Below are positions 25,264 to 34,206 of a stretch of DNA of 64,000 bases, one piece after another (within the stretch, counting starts at the first letter, position 1; each line of letters starts with the position of its first letter). Under the pieces are notes generated by a model. The model was given only the letters and a program-made list of their open reading frames with translations, was not told the DNA's origin and made no database searches. This stretch comes from an uncultured Campylobacter sp. (lineage in GTDB: Bacteria > Campylobacterota > Campylobacteria > Campylobacterales > Campylobacteraceae): contig NZ_CALHGM010000040.1 of assembly GCF_938030145.1 (NCBI RefSeq), positions 62,001 through 126,000 of the forward strand. The letters run 5' to 3'. A program made the position numbers and the translations under genes.

Positions 25264-26274
25264 TTACTTCTCGCCGAAGCGCTCCTTTAAAATTTTATAC
25301 GCCTCGTTGATCTCCTGAAGCTTCTTCGTGCCCTCCTGGATGATCTCCTCGTCCGCGCCCTTGCCCATCAGGATGTCGGGGTGGTATTTTTTAACGAGTT
25401 CGCGATATTTTTTCTTGATCTCGCTAAACGTAGCGTCCTTGGAGAGCCCCAAAATTTCATACGGATCTCTTTTGCTTTTGGCGGAGCCTTGCGAGCTGCC
25501 CGAATAGCCGCCGCCATATCCACTCGAATACCCGCCGTATGAGCCGCTAGAACTTTGCGAGCCTCCGTAGCCCGAACCCGTCGTGCCGCCATAACCGTAG
25601 CCCGTACCGCCGCCGTAACTGCTGCTTCCGTAGCCGCCGCCGTAACTACTGCTTCCGTAGCCGCCCGTGCTTCTGCCGCCGTATTTGTCCCAATACCCGC
25701 CGCTTCTTGTGCTATAGCCGTCGTATTCGTCGTAAGCCGTATCGCTTTGCGCGCCGCCGTTTTCGTAATAGGTTCCGTAAAAACTGCGCTCAAAGGTCGC
25801 GAATATCTGGCTTTGAATATGCTCCGCAATGCCCAATCCGTCGCAAATCTGCGAGATTGTGCGCCGCTCTGCCGCGCTAAAACCGCGATCGACGTAGGCT
25901 AAATTTAAAAAGAAATAGATTAGCCCCGTTTTGCGGCTCGGGCTCGGGCGGTAGGTTTGATTATATTTTTCGGCGAGCTCGCGCACGTTTGCGAGGCTTT
26001 CTTTCTCGAGCTTATAAACTAGCTTCAGCGCCTCGCGTTCGCGTTCGCCGGCGCCCATTTGGCGCACCAAATCATCTAAAATTTCGCTTATCATCGCGGC
26101 TTCGGACTCGCTTACGTGCCCGTCGCTTTTGGCGACCTTGGCTAGAAGCGCTACTAAAATTTTAGCCTCTCCTAGCTGCATTTGCGCCTTGCCGCGATAG
26201 CCGGAGTTGCCGAGAGCCCCACCGATCTGCGCGAAAATATACAGCGCGATTAAAAGAAATATGATGCTAAGCAC
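25264..26274 (-). CDS. DjlA-like TerB + DnaJ-domain protein
   Basis: 336 aa. An N-terminal membrane anchor (residues 1-16), a TerB-like helical domain (about 35-150; AKVAKSDGHVSESEAAMI), a Gly/Ser/Tyr-rich linker of about 90 residues made of GYGSSSYGGG-type repeats, then a C-terminal J domain (about 269-334) with YHPDIL carrying the HPD motif that stimulates Hsp70. This is the layout of DjlA, a membrane-tethered DnaK co-chaperone. It starts three bases after the purL stop, so it forms an operon with it. The linker DNA is a degenerate tandem repeat and could vary in length. Confidence 0.87.
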   Translation of the reverse strand: MLSIIFLLIALYIFAQIGGALGNSGYRGKAQMQLGEAKILVALLAKVAKSDGHVSESEAAMISEILDDLVRQMGAGEREREALKLVYKLEKESLANVRELAEKYNQTYRPSPSRKTGLIYFFLNLAYVDRGFSAAERRTISQICDGLGIAEHIQSQIFATFERSFYGTYYENGGAQSDTAYDEYDGYSTRSGGYWDKYGGRSTGGYGSSSYGGGYGSSSYGGGTGYGYGGTTGSGYGGSQSSSGSYGGYSSGYGGGYSGSSQGSAKSKRDPYEILGLSKDATFSEIKKKYRELVKKYHPDILMGKGADEEIIQEGTKKLQEINEAYKILKERFGEK

Positions 26275-26277
26275 GCG

Positions 26278-28473
26278 CTAGTCTTCGCTCTTTACGATCT
26301 TAGCAAACTCGCCGAAGTAAATTTCTTTTAGCACCTTTAGATTTTTACGGACGGAATTTATGCGAAAAACTTCGCCGCCGCTGGTGCCTAGACGCATCAA
26401 GCTTAGCCCGTATTTTGCGGCCAGCTCTTTAAATTTCGCCTCGTCGCGTACGCCGAAAATCGCGCGCGAAAAGCTCTCGTCGAAAATATCTCTGCCGTCG
26501 TCGCAGCTCATCTCAAACTCGCCGCCGATACCACCTACGCACGCCATCTTCGCTAGCGTGATCGCCACGCCGCCGATTCCTACGGAGTTTGCAAACTCCA
26601 AAACCCCGCTCCTGCCCGCCTCGATCGCGAAGTCCCACAGAGCGCGCTCTGCTTTTAAATTTAGCTCCGGCAGGCTGCCTGCGACGCGATTTTCCATCGC
26701 TTTCATATAAAGCGAGCCCGCAAAAACGCCCTTCGTATCACCCGCCAGATAGACGCTCACACCGCTAGCGCAAAAATCGCTAGGGATGATCTCGCTCTCG
26801 TTTGTGCCCACGCACACGATCGCGGGAGTGGGCTGGATGCTAACGCCGCCCGTTTCGTTATAAAGGCTTACGTTGCCGCTTACGACGGGAGTATTTAGCG
26901 CGGCACAAGCTTGCTTGATCCCCTCGCAGCCCTGCGCGAACTGCCACATAACCTCTGGATTTTGTGGATTGCCGTAGTTTAGGCAGTCAGTGATGGCTAG
27001 AGGCGTCGCGCCGCTCATAGCGACCTTTCGCCCCGCCGACGCTACCGCGAGCGCCGCGCCTATGCGCGGATGGACGTAATTCATCCGCGTGTTGCAATCC
27101 GCAGCCATCGCAAGCTTGACGCCGTTTTGCTTAACTCGCATCACCGCAGCGCCCAGCATACCGGGACGCTTGGCGGAATTTAACCCTACGTTGGCGTCGT
27201 ATTGATCGTAGATGTAGGATTTATTTAGCACTTCGGGGTCCTCAAAAATTTTATCAAACGCCGCGTCCAGCTCGCGCTCGCTCGCGCCGCAGCCGCATAA
27301 ATTTTGCCGCGCGATCTGCGCCATATATGCAGGCTCTTTTATCGGGCGATCCAGCACGGGAGCCGCCTCGCTAAGCGGCTCGATCGGGATGACGCCTGCT
27401 AGCTCGCCGTGCCAAAAAAGCTCCATCTTGCCGCTATCCGTCACCTCACCGATGACGGCGGCATCAAGATCCCACTTAGCAAAAATTTCTTTGATTTTCT
27501 CCTCGCAGCCCTTTTTGGCGCAGATCAGCATGCGTTCCTGGCTCTCGCTTAGCATCAGCTCATACGGGCTCATCCCCTCCTCGCGCATCGGTACGCGGTC
27601 TAAATTTAATCTCATGCCGCTGCCGCTGCGCCCCGCCATCTCAAAGCTACTTGAAGTAAGCCCCGCCGCGCCCATATCCTGGATACCAACGACGTAGTTT
27701 GTCTTAAAAAGCTCCAAGCACGCCTCCATCAGCAGCTTTTCGGCGAACGGATCGCCCACCTGCACCGTCGGGCGCAGAGATTTGTTCGCGTCGTTAAAGC
27801 TATCGCTCGCCATCACGGCTCCGCCGAGCCCGTCGCGCCCGGTCTTAGAGCCCACGTAGATTACGCTATTGCCCACGCCTTCGGCCCTGCCGTAGAAAAT
27901 TTCATCCTTTTTAACGATACCTAGAGCAAAGGCATTAACCAAAATATTGCCGTCAAAGCTCTTATCAAAGCTCGTCTCGCCGCCGATAGTAGGGATGCCC
28001 ATGCAGTTGCCGTAGTGCGCAATGCCGGCAACCGCTCCTTTTAGCAGATAGCGCTGCTTGCGCGCATTCTCGCTTCTTCCTCGCACCTCGCCGAAGCGAA
28101 GCGAGTTCATATTGGCCTCGACGCGCGCGCCCATCGTAAATATATCGCGCAGTATCCCGCCTACGCCGGTCGCAGCCCCTTGAAACGGCTCTATGAAGCT
28201 AGGGTGGTTGTGGCTTTCCATCTTAAAAACCGCCGCCATGCCGCCGCCGATATCGATGACGCCTGCGTTTTCGCCGGGCCCCTGGATAACCCAAGGCGCC
28301 TTGGTCGGGAAGCCGCTTAAATATTTTTTGCTCGATTTGTAGCTACAGTGCTCGCTCCACATCGCGCTAAAAATCCCAAGCTCGAGCAGATTCGGCTCGC
28401 GACCTAAAATTTTTAAAATTTTTTCATATTCTTCGTCTGAAATTTTATGTGCCGCTATCGTTTTTTTATCCAT
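26278..28473 (-). CDS. purL: phosphoribosylformylglycinamidine synthase subunit II
   Basis: 731 aa counted from the ATG at 28473, chosen for AAAAGGG upstream and the normal start of the family; the ORF is open a further 12 codons. Motifs of small PurL: EPNLLELGIFSAMWSEHCSYKSS, VFKMESHNHPSFIEP, GVGGILRDIFTMGA, VGIQDMGAAGLTSSSFEMA. It catalyses FGAM synthesis in purine biosynthesis with PurS and PurQ, neither of which is in the window. Confidence 0.97.
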   Translation of the reverse strand: MDKKTIAAHKISDEEYEKILKILGREPNLLELGIFSAMWSEHCSYKSSKKYLSGFPTKAPWVIQGPGENAGVIDIGGGMAAVFKMESHNHPSFIEPFQGAATGVGGILRDIFTMGARVEANMNSLRFGEVRGRSENARKQRYLLKGAVAGIAHYGNCMGIPTIGGETSFDKSFDGNILVNAFALGIVKKDEIFYGRAEGVGNSVIYVGSKTGRDGLGGAVMASDSFNDANKSLRPTVQVGDPFAEKLLMEACLELFKTNYVVGIQDMGAAGLTSSSFEMAGRSGSGMRLNLDRVPMREEGMSPYELMLSESQERMLICAKKGCEEKIKEIFAKWDLDAAVIGEVTDSGKMELFWHGELAGVIPIEPLSEAAPVLDRPIKEPAYMAQIARQNLCGCGASERELDAAFDKIFEDPEVLNKSYIYDQYDANVGLNSAKRPGMLGAAVMRVKQNGVKLAMAADCNTRMNYVHPRIGAALAVASAGRKVAMSGATPLAITDCLNYGNPQNPEVMWQFAQGCEGIKQACAALNTPVVSGNVSLYNETGGVSIQPTPAIVCVGTNESEIIPSDFCASGVSVYLAGDTKGVFAGSLYMKAMENRVAGSLPELNLKAERALWDFAIEAGRSGVLEFANSVGIGGVAITLAKMACVGGIGGEFEMSCDDGRDIFDESFSRAIFGVRDEAKFKELAAKYGLSLMRLGTSGGEVFRINSVRKNLKVLKEIYFGEFAKIVKSED

Positions 28474-28537
28474 TTTTTCGCCCTTTTCGCCGTTAAATTT
28501 AGGTCGCAATAATAACTAAAATTTTCTATCATTTCGA

Positions 28538-29293
28538 TTAATTTTCGCCCTTTTTAAGATACTTCTCGTAAAGTTTCGCCTCTTTTAAAAACGCGTAAAA
28601 TGCGTTAATATTTGCCGTGATAAATCCTTTGCGCCCGTCAAAAAGCGATCTGCGCAAAATGTACGATTTAAAAAACGCAAACGGATAGATCAGCAAAAGC
28701 TTCGCAAGGCTCGGCTTCTTGCCCTTCTCAAAATCCCCCTGCGCGCGCAGCGTAGAGTAGTTGTTATTTTTCATAACGAGCTCTGCAATCGGCTTTTCGC
28801 TAAAGTGATTAATGCAAAATTTGCTCTTTTTCACCGCGCCTTTTATGATCGAAATTTGCGCGTGCACCCCCATATTTTTATACTCGCCGCACTCCTTACG
28901 AAAGAAGCGGATGTGAGTATTTTTGCGCACGAGATCCGAGCACTTGCGCCCTAGCGAGTATTCGTGAAATTTAATATCCAGCGCCGAGTAATCGCTCTGG
29001 CTCATAAACTCCTCTATCTCGCCCTTTAGCTCAGGACTTACCTCCTCGTCGCCGTCGAGATTTAGCACCCATTCGTTGCTGCAGAGCGAAAATGCGTAGT
29101 TTTTCTGCACCCCCTCGCCCTGCCAATCGTGATGGTAAATTTTATCGGTAAATTTACGCGCGATTTGCAGCGTGGCATCGGTGCTGCCGCTATCGACGAT
29201 TATGATCTCGGCGAAATCCGCCACGCTACGCAGCATACGCTCGATGTGGCGCTCCTCATTCATCACTATCGCATAAACGGATGCTTTAATCAT
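28538..29293 (-). CDS. GT2 glycosyltransferase, LOS core (WaaE/KdtX-like)
   Basis: 251 aa counted from the ATG at 29293, which has AAGGA before it and overlaps the upstream stop by 4 bases. GT-A fold: SVYAIVMNEERHIERML at the N-terminus, IIIVDSGSTDAT, and the DLDG-type motif NLDGDEEVS for nucleotide-sugar and metal binding. The NNNYSTLRA segment is typical of the WaaE/KdtX branch that adds a sugar to the inner LOS core. Last gene of the LOS operon. Confidence 0.87.
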   Translation of the reverse strand: MIKASVYAIVMNEERHIERMLRSVADFAEIIIVDSGSTDATLQIARKFTDKIYHHDWQGEGVQKNYAFSLCSNEWVLNLDGDEEVSPELKGEIEEFMSQSDYSALDIKFHEYSLGRKCSDLVRKNTHIRFFRKECGEYKNMGVHAQISIIKGAVKKSKFCINHFSEKPIAELVMKNNNYSTLRAQGDFEKGKKPSLAKLLLIYPFAFFKSYILRRSLFDGRKGFITANINAFYAFLKEAKLYEKYLKKGEN

Positions 29294-30081
29294 AGTTTGT
29301 TCCTTATCCTCGTAAATTTCAGCCAAAAATCAAAAAACCCCTCCGTGCCCAAAATGCCGATACGCTTTACGGCGTGTCTGTCGTCGCCCGCCTCGTAAAG
29401 TCCGCGCTTGACAACTACCGCGCCTTTGAAATTTGATCTGGCGATATTTAAAATTTCGTCGTTAAATTTACCGTACGGGTAGGCAAACACCTCGCAAGGC
29501 TGAGCGCAAATACTTGCTACGCGAGCCTTGGATGCGATGATCTCATCTACGGCGAGCTGCGGATCGCTCGCGTAGGTAAGGTCTAAATTTACGTGGTGCA
29601 TCGTATGCGCGCCAAACTCCACCAGCCCGCTTGCTTGCATTTTTAAAATTTGCTCCTCGCTCAGCATCCGCGCGAGATGAGCGGTGTTGACACGCTCCCA
29701 GTCGTTTTGCACGGCATCCGGCACCAAAAATATACTCGCTTTAAAATCGTATTTTTTCAAAATTTCAAAGGCGCTAGTAAAATTATTTTCAAACCCGTCG
29801 TCGAATGTGATGCAAACAGCCTTTTTAGGCAGCCGCTCTAGCGCGATAAGCTCGCTAAGCTTAAAGCTTTTAAAGCTGTTTTTTGCAAGCCACGCGATCT
29901 GTCTTTCAAAATCAGCAGGTCTTAGCCGCCATTTGTCGAATTTATCGCCCTTGTGCTCCTCTATGCTATGATACATCAGCACCCGTGCCTTATGCCAGCT
30001 CTGCGGGATCCGCCACCAGTTATACCGCAGCGAAACGCCCGCTACGGCGGCAAAGATCAGAAACATAAAAATATAGTTCAT
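29290..30081 (-). CDS. polysaccharide deacetylase (NodB fold)
   Basis: 263 aa. A hydrophobic N-terminal anchor (about 1-18), RVLMYHSI, the catalytic TFDDG motif (CITFDDGFENN) and the metal-binding His pair in GAHTMHHVNL, then FAYPYGKFND. It removes acetyl groups from a polysaccharide, probably LOS or peptidoglycan-linked sugar, on the periplasmic face. It is paralogous to 33218-34030 (same RVLMYH, LAWL-xKN and TFDDG blocks). It overlaps both neighbours by 4 bases. Confidence 0.9.
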   Translation of the reverse strand: MNYIFMFLIFAAVAGVSLRYNWWRIPQSWHKARVLMYHSIEEHKGDKFDKWRLRPADFERQIAWLAKNSFKSFKLSELIALERLPKKAVCITFDDGFENNFTSAFEILKKYDFKASIFLVPDAVQNDWERVNTAHLARMLSEEQILKMQASGLVEFGAHTMHHVNLDLTYASDPQLAVDEIIASKARVASICAQPCEVFAYPYGKFNDEILNIARSNFKGAVVVKRGLYEAGDDRHAVKRIGILGTEGFFDFWLKFTRIRNKL

Positions 30082-31322
30082 CTTGATTCTTTTACATCAT
30101 TAACTTTTCTATCACTCGATGAATTTATATACTTATAATAGTTAGCGACAAGCGTAAATATGGTTATAGAAAATATCATAAAAAACGACCAACGGCTCTT
30201 AGAAATTACAAAAGTGGAATTTAAAAAGGAAAATGCATAAAAAACACTAAATGCACCGATCAATATAAAAGTTCCTTTTCTATAAACATTATAAAGGATA
30301 CTAAAAAATAGTGTAATGGCAAACCCAAATCCAACAATTCCTTGCTCTGCAAGTATATCCATCCAAGGGCTATGCGCATGTTCAACCATTTTATTTTGTT
30401 CCTTGTCTATTTCGTAACTTTCAAATTCCGGTTTATAGTAATCGAATTGTCTATATTTAAAATTTTTAAAACCTACGCCTAATATAGGATTATCTTTGAA
30501 CTCTTCTATAGCAGTTTTCCAAATAGCCACCCTAAGGTGCTTTTGATTCTCGAATGGATGTACTAAAGAAATCAACCTATCCTGTAATTTATCGCTATTA
30601 AAGGCTATAGAAATCACGCATGCACATAAAACAGCCAACACAATAAAAGCTGTTTTTCTATAAGGGCTAGTCCAAACTATTATAGGGATAAACACGGAAA
30701 GCAATAATAAAGGGCCCCTGGAGCCGCTTAGCGGAACAGCTATTAAAATTCCAAAAAGAGCCGAGCCGTATAGAATGTAATGAGATAAAGAGCGATCTTT
30801 CAAACTAAGCATAGCCCCAAACACTCCAACATAAAGAGGCAAGATAAAAGGGAAAATTCTACTATTGCTAGAAAAAAATATATCGGTCGCCCTACCATCC
30901 AAAATCGGAACGCCAAAAATATTATAGCCTATAAGAAATTGTAGCAGTGCATTGAATGCAACGAATAAAACAATATAAGTTTGAAATTTAAAAAATCTTT
31001 CTAATTTATCCTTGGAATCAAGATATGTCTTAATCGCCAAATATAAAAGCACCCATAAGAATAAAACTCCTGCAGCACTAATAATACCATCTTTATGCGT
31101 TGCCCAAATTACACTAGACAGCATATATATACACCAAATAGACATAAATATAAAAAATTTATCTTTAAACACGCAAAATAAGCGCTCCTTAAAAGTATGG
31201 AATAGAAATATAACTACTATTAAGGCGCTGAAGACATTATAAGACTTACCTACAAAAAGACTTAAAGACAATATATATAATAAATATCCCATAATCTTTT
31301 CATAGCCAAATTTTGATAACAT
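30078..31322 (-). CDS. O-antigen ligase / Wzy-like membrane protein
   Basis: 414 aa with about ten to twelve hydrophobic segments. The large periplasmic loop ends in NKMVEHAHSPWMDILAEQG, the conserved His/Pro/Glu pattern of WaaL/Wzy proteins, and GSRGPLLLLSVFIP is the family's conserved Arg-containing segment. It should attach or polymerise glycan on the lipid carrier at the periplasmic side. The gene is clearly AT-richer than the genes around it, a sign of separate acquisition. AAGGAAA precedes the ATG. Confidence 0.88.
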   Translation of the reverse strand: MLSKFGYEKIMGYLLYILSLSLFVGKSYNVFSALIVVIFLFHTFKERLFCVFKDKFFIFMSIWCIYMLSSVIWATHKDGIISAAGVLFLWVLLYLAIKTYLDSKDKLERFFKFQTYIVLFVAFNALLQFLIGYNIFGVPILDGRATDIFFSSNSRIFPFILPLYVGVFGAMLSLKDRSLSHYILYGSALFGILIAVPLSGSRGPLLLLSVFIPIIVWTSPYRKTAFIVLAVLCACVISIAFNSDKLQDRLISLVHPFENQKHLRVAIWKTAIEEFKDNPILGVGFKNFKYRQFDYYKPEFESYEIDKEQNKMVEHAHSPWMDILAEQGIVGFGFAITLFFSILYNVYRKGTFILIGAFSVFYAFSFLNSTFVISKSRWSFFMIFSITIFTLVANYYKYINSSSDRKVNDVKESR

Positions 31323-31536
31323 TTATTTTCCTTTCTTATATTTCATCTTATTATATTATCAAAATCTTCTAAAAATTGAACTAGAAAATAGTGGCGTTTA
31401 ACACTTATGATTTTACAATAAACATCAATGCTCATCCAAATTTAATAATAGCAGCATAAAAAATTTAGCAATCCCATACCGCCTTTGCTTAAGCAATTAG
31501 CATCGAAAGTAAAAAGTTATAGCATGCTGTTTTTGA

Positions 31537-31626
31537 TTACGCCGCCGTATCGTCAGACTGTGCACCCAAAAAGGCAGCAAAAACAAAGCTACAAATCACC
31601 ACACAAACTACTATATAACCAACCAT
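31537..31626 (-). CDS. 29-aa membrane micro-protein
   Basis: AGGAGGGTAGAG directly upstream is a very strong ribosome site. 29 aa, nearly all hydrophobic (YIVVCVVICSFVFAAFLG) with a short acidic tail. It follows the 77-aa gene by ten bases on the same strand. No family is recognised. Confidence 0.55.
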   Translation of the reverse strand: MVGYIVVCVVICSFVFAAFLGAQSDDTAA

Positions 31627-31636
31627 CTCTACCCTC

Positions 31637-31870
31637 CTACTTTTTTAACTCTCGTATTTCTTTATACTTTTTTTCAATTTTCCTATTAACCAGCACTAGA
31701 GCAAAACACAAAGCAATCATTCCTAATCCGCTTAAAATCAAAATAAATACTTTTGCCGTTTCGTAGTTATTTAATAACCAACCGCCAAGCGAAATCATTA
31801 GCCCGACGATTATGCCCAACCAAAATCTAAGCGTCATCAATCTTTCTTTTGCTTCGTCTAATTTAGACAT
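31637..31870 (-). CDS. 77-aa two-helix membrane protein
   Basis: 77 aa: a short charged start (SKLDEAKERLMTLR), helix 1 (FWLGIIVGLMISLGGWLL), helix 2 (VFILILSGLGMIALCFALVLV), and a basic coiled C-terminus (KIEKKYKEIRELKK). No family is recognised. With the 29-aa ORF it makes a small AT-rich unit between LOS genes. Confidence 0.7.
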   Translation of the reverse strand: MSKLDEAKERLMTLRFWLGIIVGLMISLGGWLLNNYETAKVFILILSGLGMIALCFALVLVNRKIEKKYKEIRELKK

Positions 31871-31988
31871 CTTTATCCTTTATTTCGGGATTATAACATT
31901 ATTATCAAGCATTTACAAGACTAAATTTATGCCCGAAATACGCCAAACGAATAAATATATCATCCATTAATCGCTACTTTGCCTAAAT

Positions 31989-33221
31989 TTAGGCTTCGCA
32001 TAACAGCTCCTCGTAGTAATTTTTAAGCGAGCTAATATAATTTTGCAGCGTCAAAGCTTGCTTGAACTTGGCGTGTTTTTGCGCAAAAGCCCGGGCGTAT
32101 TTGCCGTAAGTGCGGTAAATTTCATCGATCTTGGCGCCCAGATCCGCCGCCTCGCATAAAAACTCCTCGCTTAAAATTTCCGAAATTCCGCCCACGCGGG
32201 TAGATATCAGCACGGGCGAATAAAAAATACCTTCGATCAAAATCACCGGAAAGCCCTCCTTGCGCGAGCTGATGACGTGCAGGTGCGATGCGCTCAGAAT
32301 AGCTGCAACGTCGTCGCAAAAGCCGCACAGCCGCACGTGGTCCTGTAATTTTAGCGAATCGATTAAATTTTGCAAATTTTGCCTCTCGCCGCCCTGCCCG
32401 TAAATTTTAAGCTCGAAATCAAATTTCAGCTCGCTTGCGGCGCGGATCAAAAGATCAAAACCCTTGATCTTATCGAGTCTGCCGACCGCGACGATGTTAA
32501 ATTTAAAATTTTCCGCCGCTGCGCTTGCGCCCTGTTGCGATACGAATACGCCGCTAGTCTTATTTTGCGATGCGTCCGCATCCAAAGCCCTATCCTGCGA
32601 CATATGCGCCCCGCTAAGCGTATCTTGCGACGCAAATGCAGAGCCAGCCCTATTTTGCGACGTATTCGCAGCGCCAGCCGAGTCGCCGCGCGCATTCTTT
32701 ATTTCCTTGAGCGCTTCGTTTGCGGCACCCTCCGCGTCCTTGCAGCGCGCGAGAATTTCATGATTTGCAAACTCCCGCCGCGGCTCTATGCCGAAATATA
32801 TCACCTTCGCGGCGTGATTTATCGTGGTTGCGACCTTGCGCGAGGCTGCGATGACGTTTCGCACGCGATCAAAAACGGGCGCTTTGCGGTCGTTGTGTTT
32901 GGTCGCAACAAGCTTAAGATTTAAAAATTTTTCGACTACAAAGCCGATCTGCGCGGCTTTGGCGCCGTGTGAATGTAAAATTTCAAATCCGCCCGAGCGT
33001 AAAAACCGATAAATTTCAGCGAACAAAAACGGATTGTAGCGCTTGTCGCGGCTTTTGTACTGATAAATTTGCACGCGAGCATCCAGACGCTGCAAAAACT
33101 CGCATCTATCGGGCACGATTAGCGCCGCCTGCTCGCTTTTGCAAAGCTCATTTAGCGAGTCGATCACGATCTTTTCGACGCCGCCGTAAAATCTGGAGCA
33201 GCAAAGATAGGCGATTTTCAT
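31989..33221 (-). CDS. GT4 glycosyltransferase with internal 10-residue tandem repeat
   Basis: 410 aa. GT-B fold: the N-terminal acceptor domain (FYGGVEKIVIDSLNEL, ILHSHGAKAA) and the C-terminal donor domain with NIVAVGRLDKIKGFDLLI and SSRKEGFPVILIEG, the ExxxE-like nucleotide-sugar motif. It should add a sugar to LOS core. Between the domains (about 155-238) is an Ala/Ser/Asp insertion whose last 50 residues are five units of exactly 10 residues, each starting SQN, SQD or SQQ. It overlaps the next deacetylase by 4 bases. Confidence 0.88.
   Translation of the reverse strand: MKIAYLCCSRFYGGVEKIVIDSLNELCKSEQAALIVPDRCEFLQRLDARVQIYQYKSRDKRYNPFLFAEIYRFLRSGGFEILHSHGAKAAQIGFVVEKFLNLKLVATKHNDRKAPVFDRVRNVIAASRKVATTINHAAKVIYFGIEPRREFANHEILARCKDAEGAANEALKEIKNARGDSAGAANTSQNRAGSAFASQDTLSGAHMSQDRALDADASQNKTSGVFVSQQGASAAAENFKFNIVAVGRLDKIKGFDLLIRAASELKFDFELKIYGQGGERQNLQNLIDSLKLQDHVRLCGFCDDVAAILSASHLHVISSRKEGFPVILIEGIFYSPVLISTRVGGISEILSEEFLCEAADLGAKIDEIYRTYGKYARAFAQKHAKFKQALTLQNYISSLKNYYEELLCEA
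32511..32660 (-). repeat. 30-bp tandem repeat (5 units) inside the GT4 gene
   Basis: Encodes residues 188-237 as five decapeptides beginning with Ser-Gln at positions 188, 198, 208, 218 and 228. The units have diverged but the period is exact and in frame, so unit gain or loss would keep the gene open. Confidence 0.85.
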
Positions 33222-34030
33222 CTATTTCTGCCCTTCTTCATCTTCAAAATGAAGCTCAAAAGCCCCTGTCTGCCGCTAACCATGATGCGCGGAATTTCAA
33301 AATTTGAGTAGTGAGGGCGCAACACGTCGTTTTGGGTCGTAACGGCGCAGCTAAAGCCCGCCTTGCGCGCGCAGCGCACGCTAATCTCGTCATAAAAGCC
33401 GAACGGATAGGCAAAGGCGCTGCAAGGGACGTCAAATTTCGCCTCTATTTCGCGCTTTGATTCACTCATCTGACGCAGCTGCTCTGCCGCGTCTAAGCTA
33501 GGTAAGTTCGCGTGATCGAGCGTATGCGAGCCGATCTCGATGAGCCCGCTTTGCAAAAGCTCGCGAACCTCATCGTCGCTTAGCATCTCCTCGCGATTTA
33601 GCTCATCGCTTGATTTTTTCAGATCCTTATCGGTCGCCCAATTCCCCTCAAAGCGCCGGTTCACGATGAAAATCGTCGCCTTAAAGCCGTATTTTTGCAA
33701 AAGAGGCAGGGCGCCCGTAAGATTATCGCGATACCCGTCGTCGAAGGTAATGCAAACCGCCTTTGCGGGCTTTTTATCCAAACTCGCAAGCTCACTTAGA
33801 GTGTAGCTCATAAAGCCGTTTCGCTTCAGCCACGCAAGCTGCTTCTCAAACGCGGCGGGCTCTACGCGCAGACGGTTAAATTTAGAGGCGCGCTTTGGCA
33901 GATGCTCGCGGATCATATGATACATCAGCACGCGCGGATACTCGTAAGGTTGGTCCTTCGCCCACCACGCAAAGCGCAGGCAAAACCACGCAAAAAGCGC
34001 CGCAAAAGCCAAAACCGCCGCGTAGATCAT
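33218..34030 (-). CDS. polysaccharide deacetylase (second paralogue)
   Basis: 270 aa counted from the ATG at 34030, preceded by AAGGATCG; a longer in-frame ORF upstream reads through the next small gene and is rejected. N-terminal anchor (IYAAVLAFAALFAWF), RVLMYHMI, CITFDDGYRDN (catalytic Asp pair), SHTLDHANLPSL (metal His), FAYPFGFYDE. Related to 29290-30081 over its whole length. Probably acts in the periplasm on a second position or glycan. Confidence 0.9.
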   Translation of the reverse strand: MIYAAVLAFAALFAWFCLRFAWWAKDQPYEYPRVLMYHMIREHLPKRASKFNRLRVEPAAFEKQLAWLKRNGFMSYTLSELASLDKKPAKAVCITFDDGYRDNLTGALPLLQKYGFKATIFIVNRRFEGNWATDKDLKKSSDELNREEMLSDDEVRELLQSGLIEIGSHTLDHANLPSLDAAEQLRQMSESKREIEAKFDVPCSAFAYPFGFYDEISVRCARKAGFSCAVTTQNDVLRPHYSNFEIPRIMVSGRQGLLSFILKMKKGRNR

Positions 34031-34206
34031 CGCTCGATCCTTACGCGATAAGCCAAAAAGCTCAAAATCGTAGCCAGACTTAGCGCCGCAAAGGAGATCT
34101 GATAGACCGCGTTTTTGAAAAACAGCGACGCGCACCAAAGAAGCAGCAGCGTTAAAAATGCGATCCTCCAGCCGCTAGGCGCGTTTTCGTAAAAAAATTT
34201 TTTCAT
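34027..34206 (-). CDS. 59-aa two-helix membrane protein in the LOS operon
   Basis: 59 aa. Starts KKFFYENAPSGWRIAF, then two hydrophobic helices (LTLLLLWCASLFF and ISFAALSLATILSFLAY) and a basic end RVRIER. Its ATG overlaps the stop of the upstream GT4 gene and its stop overlaps the deacetylase start, both as ATGA. These overlaps on each side are strong evidence that it is real although small. No family is recognised. Confidence 0.75.
   Translation of the reverse strand: MKKFFYENAPSGWRIAFLTLLLLWCASLFFKNAVYQISFAALSLATILSFLAYRVRIER

Noticed and set aside
33900..34138. Longer N-terminus for the second polysaccharide deacetylase
   Set aside because: The in-frame upstream stretch overlaps the 59-aa membrane gene in another frame; ATG 34030 has a ribosome site and begins the membrane anchor.
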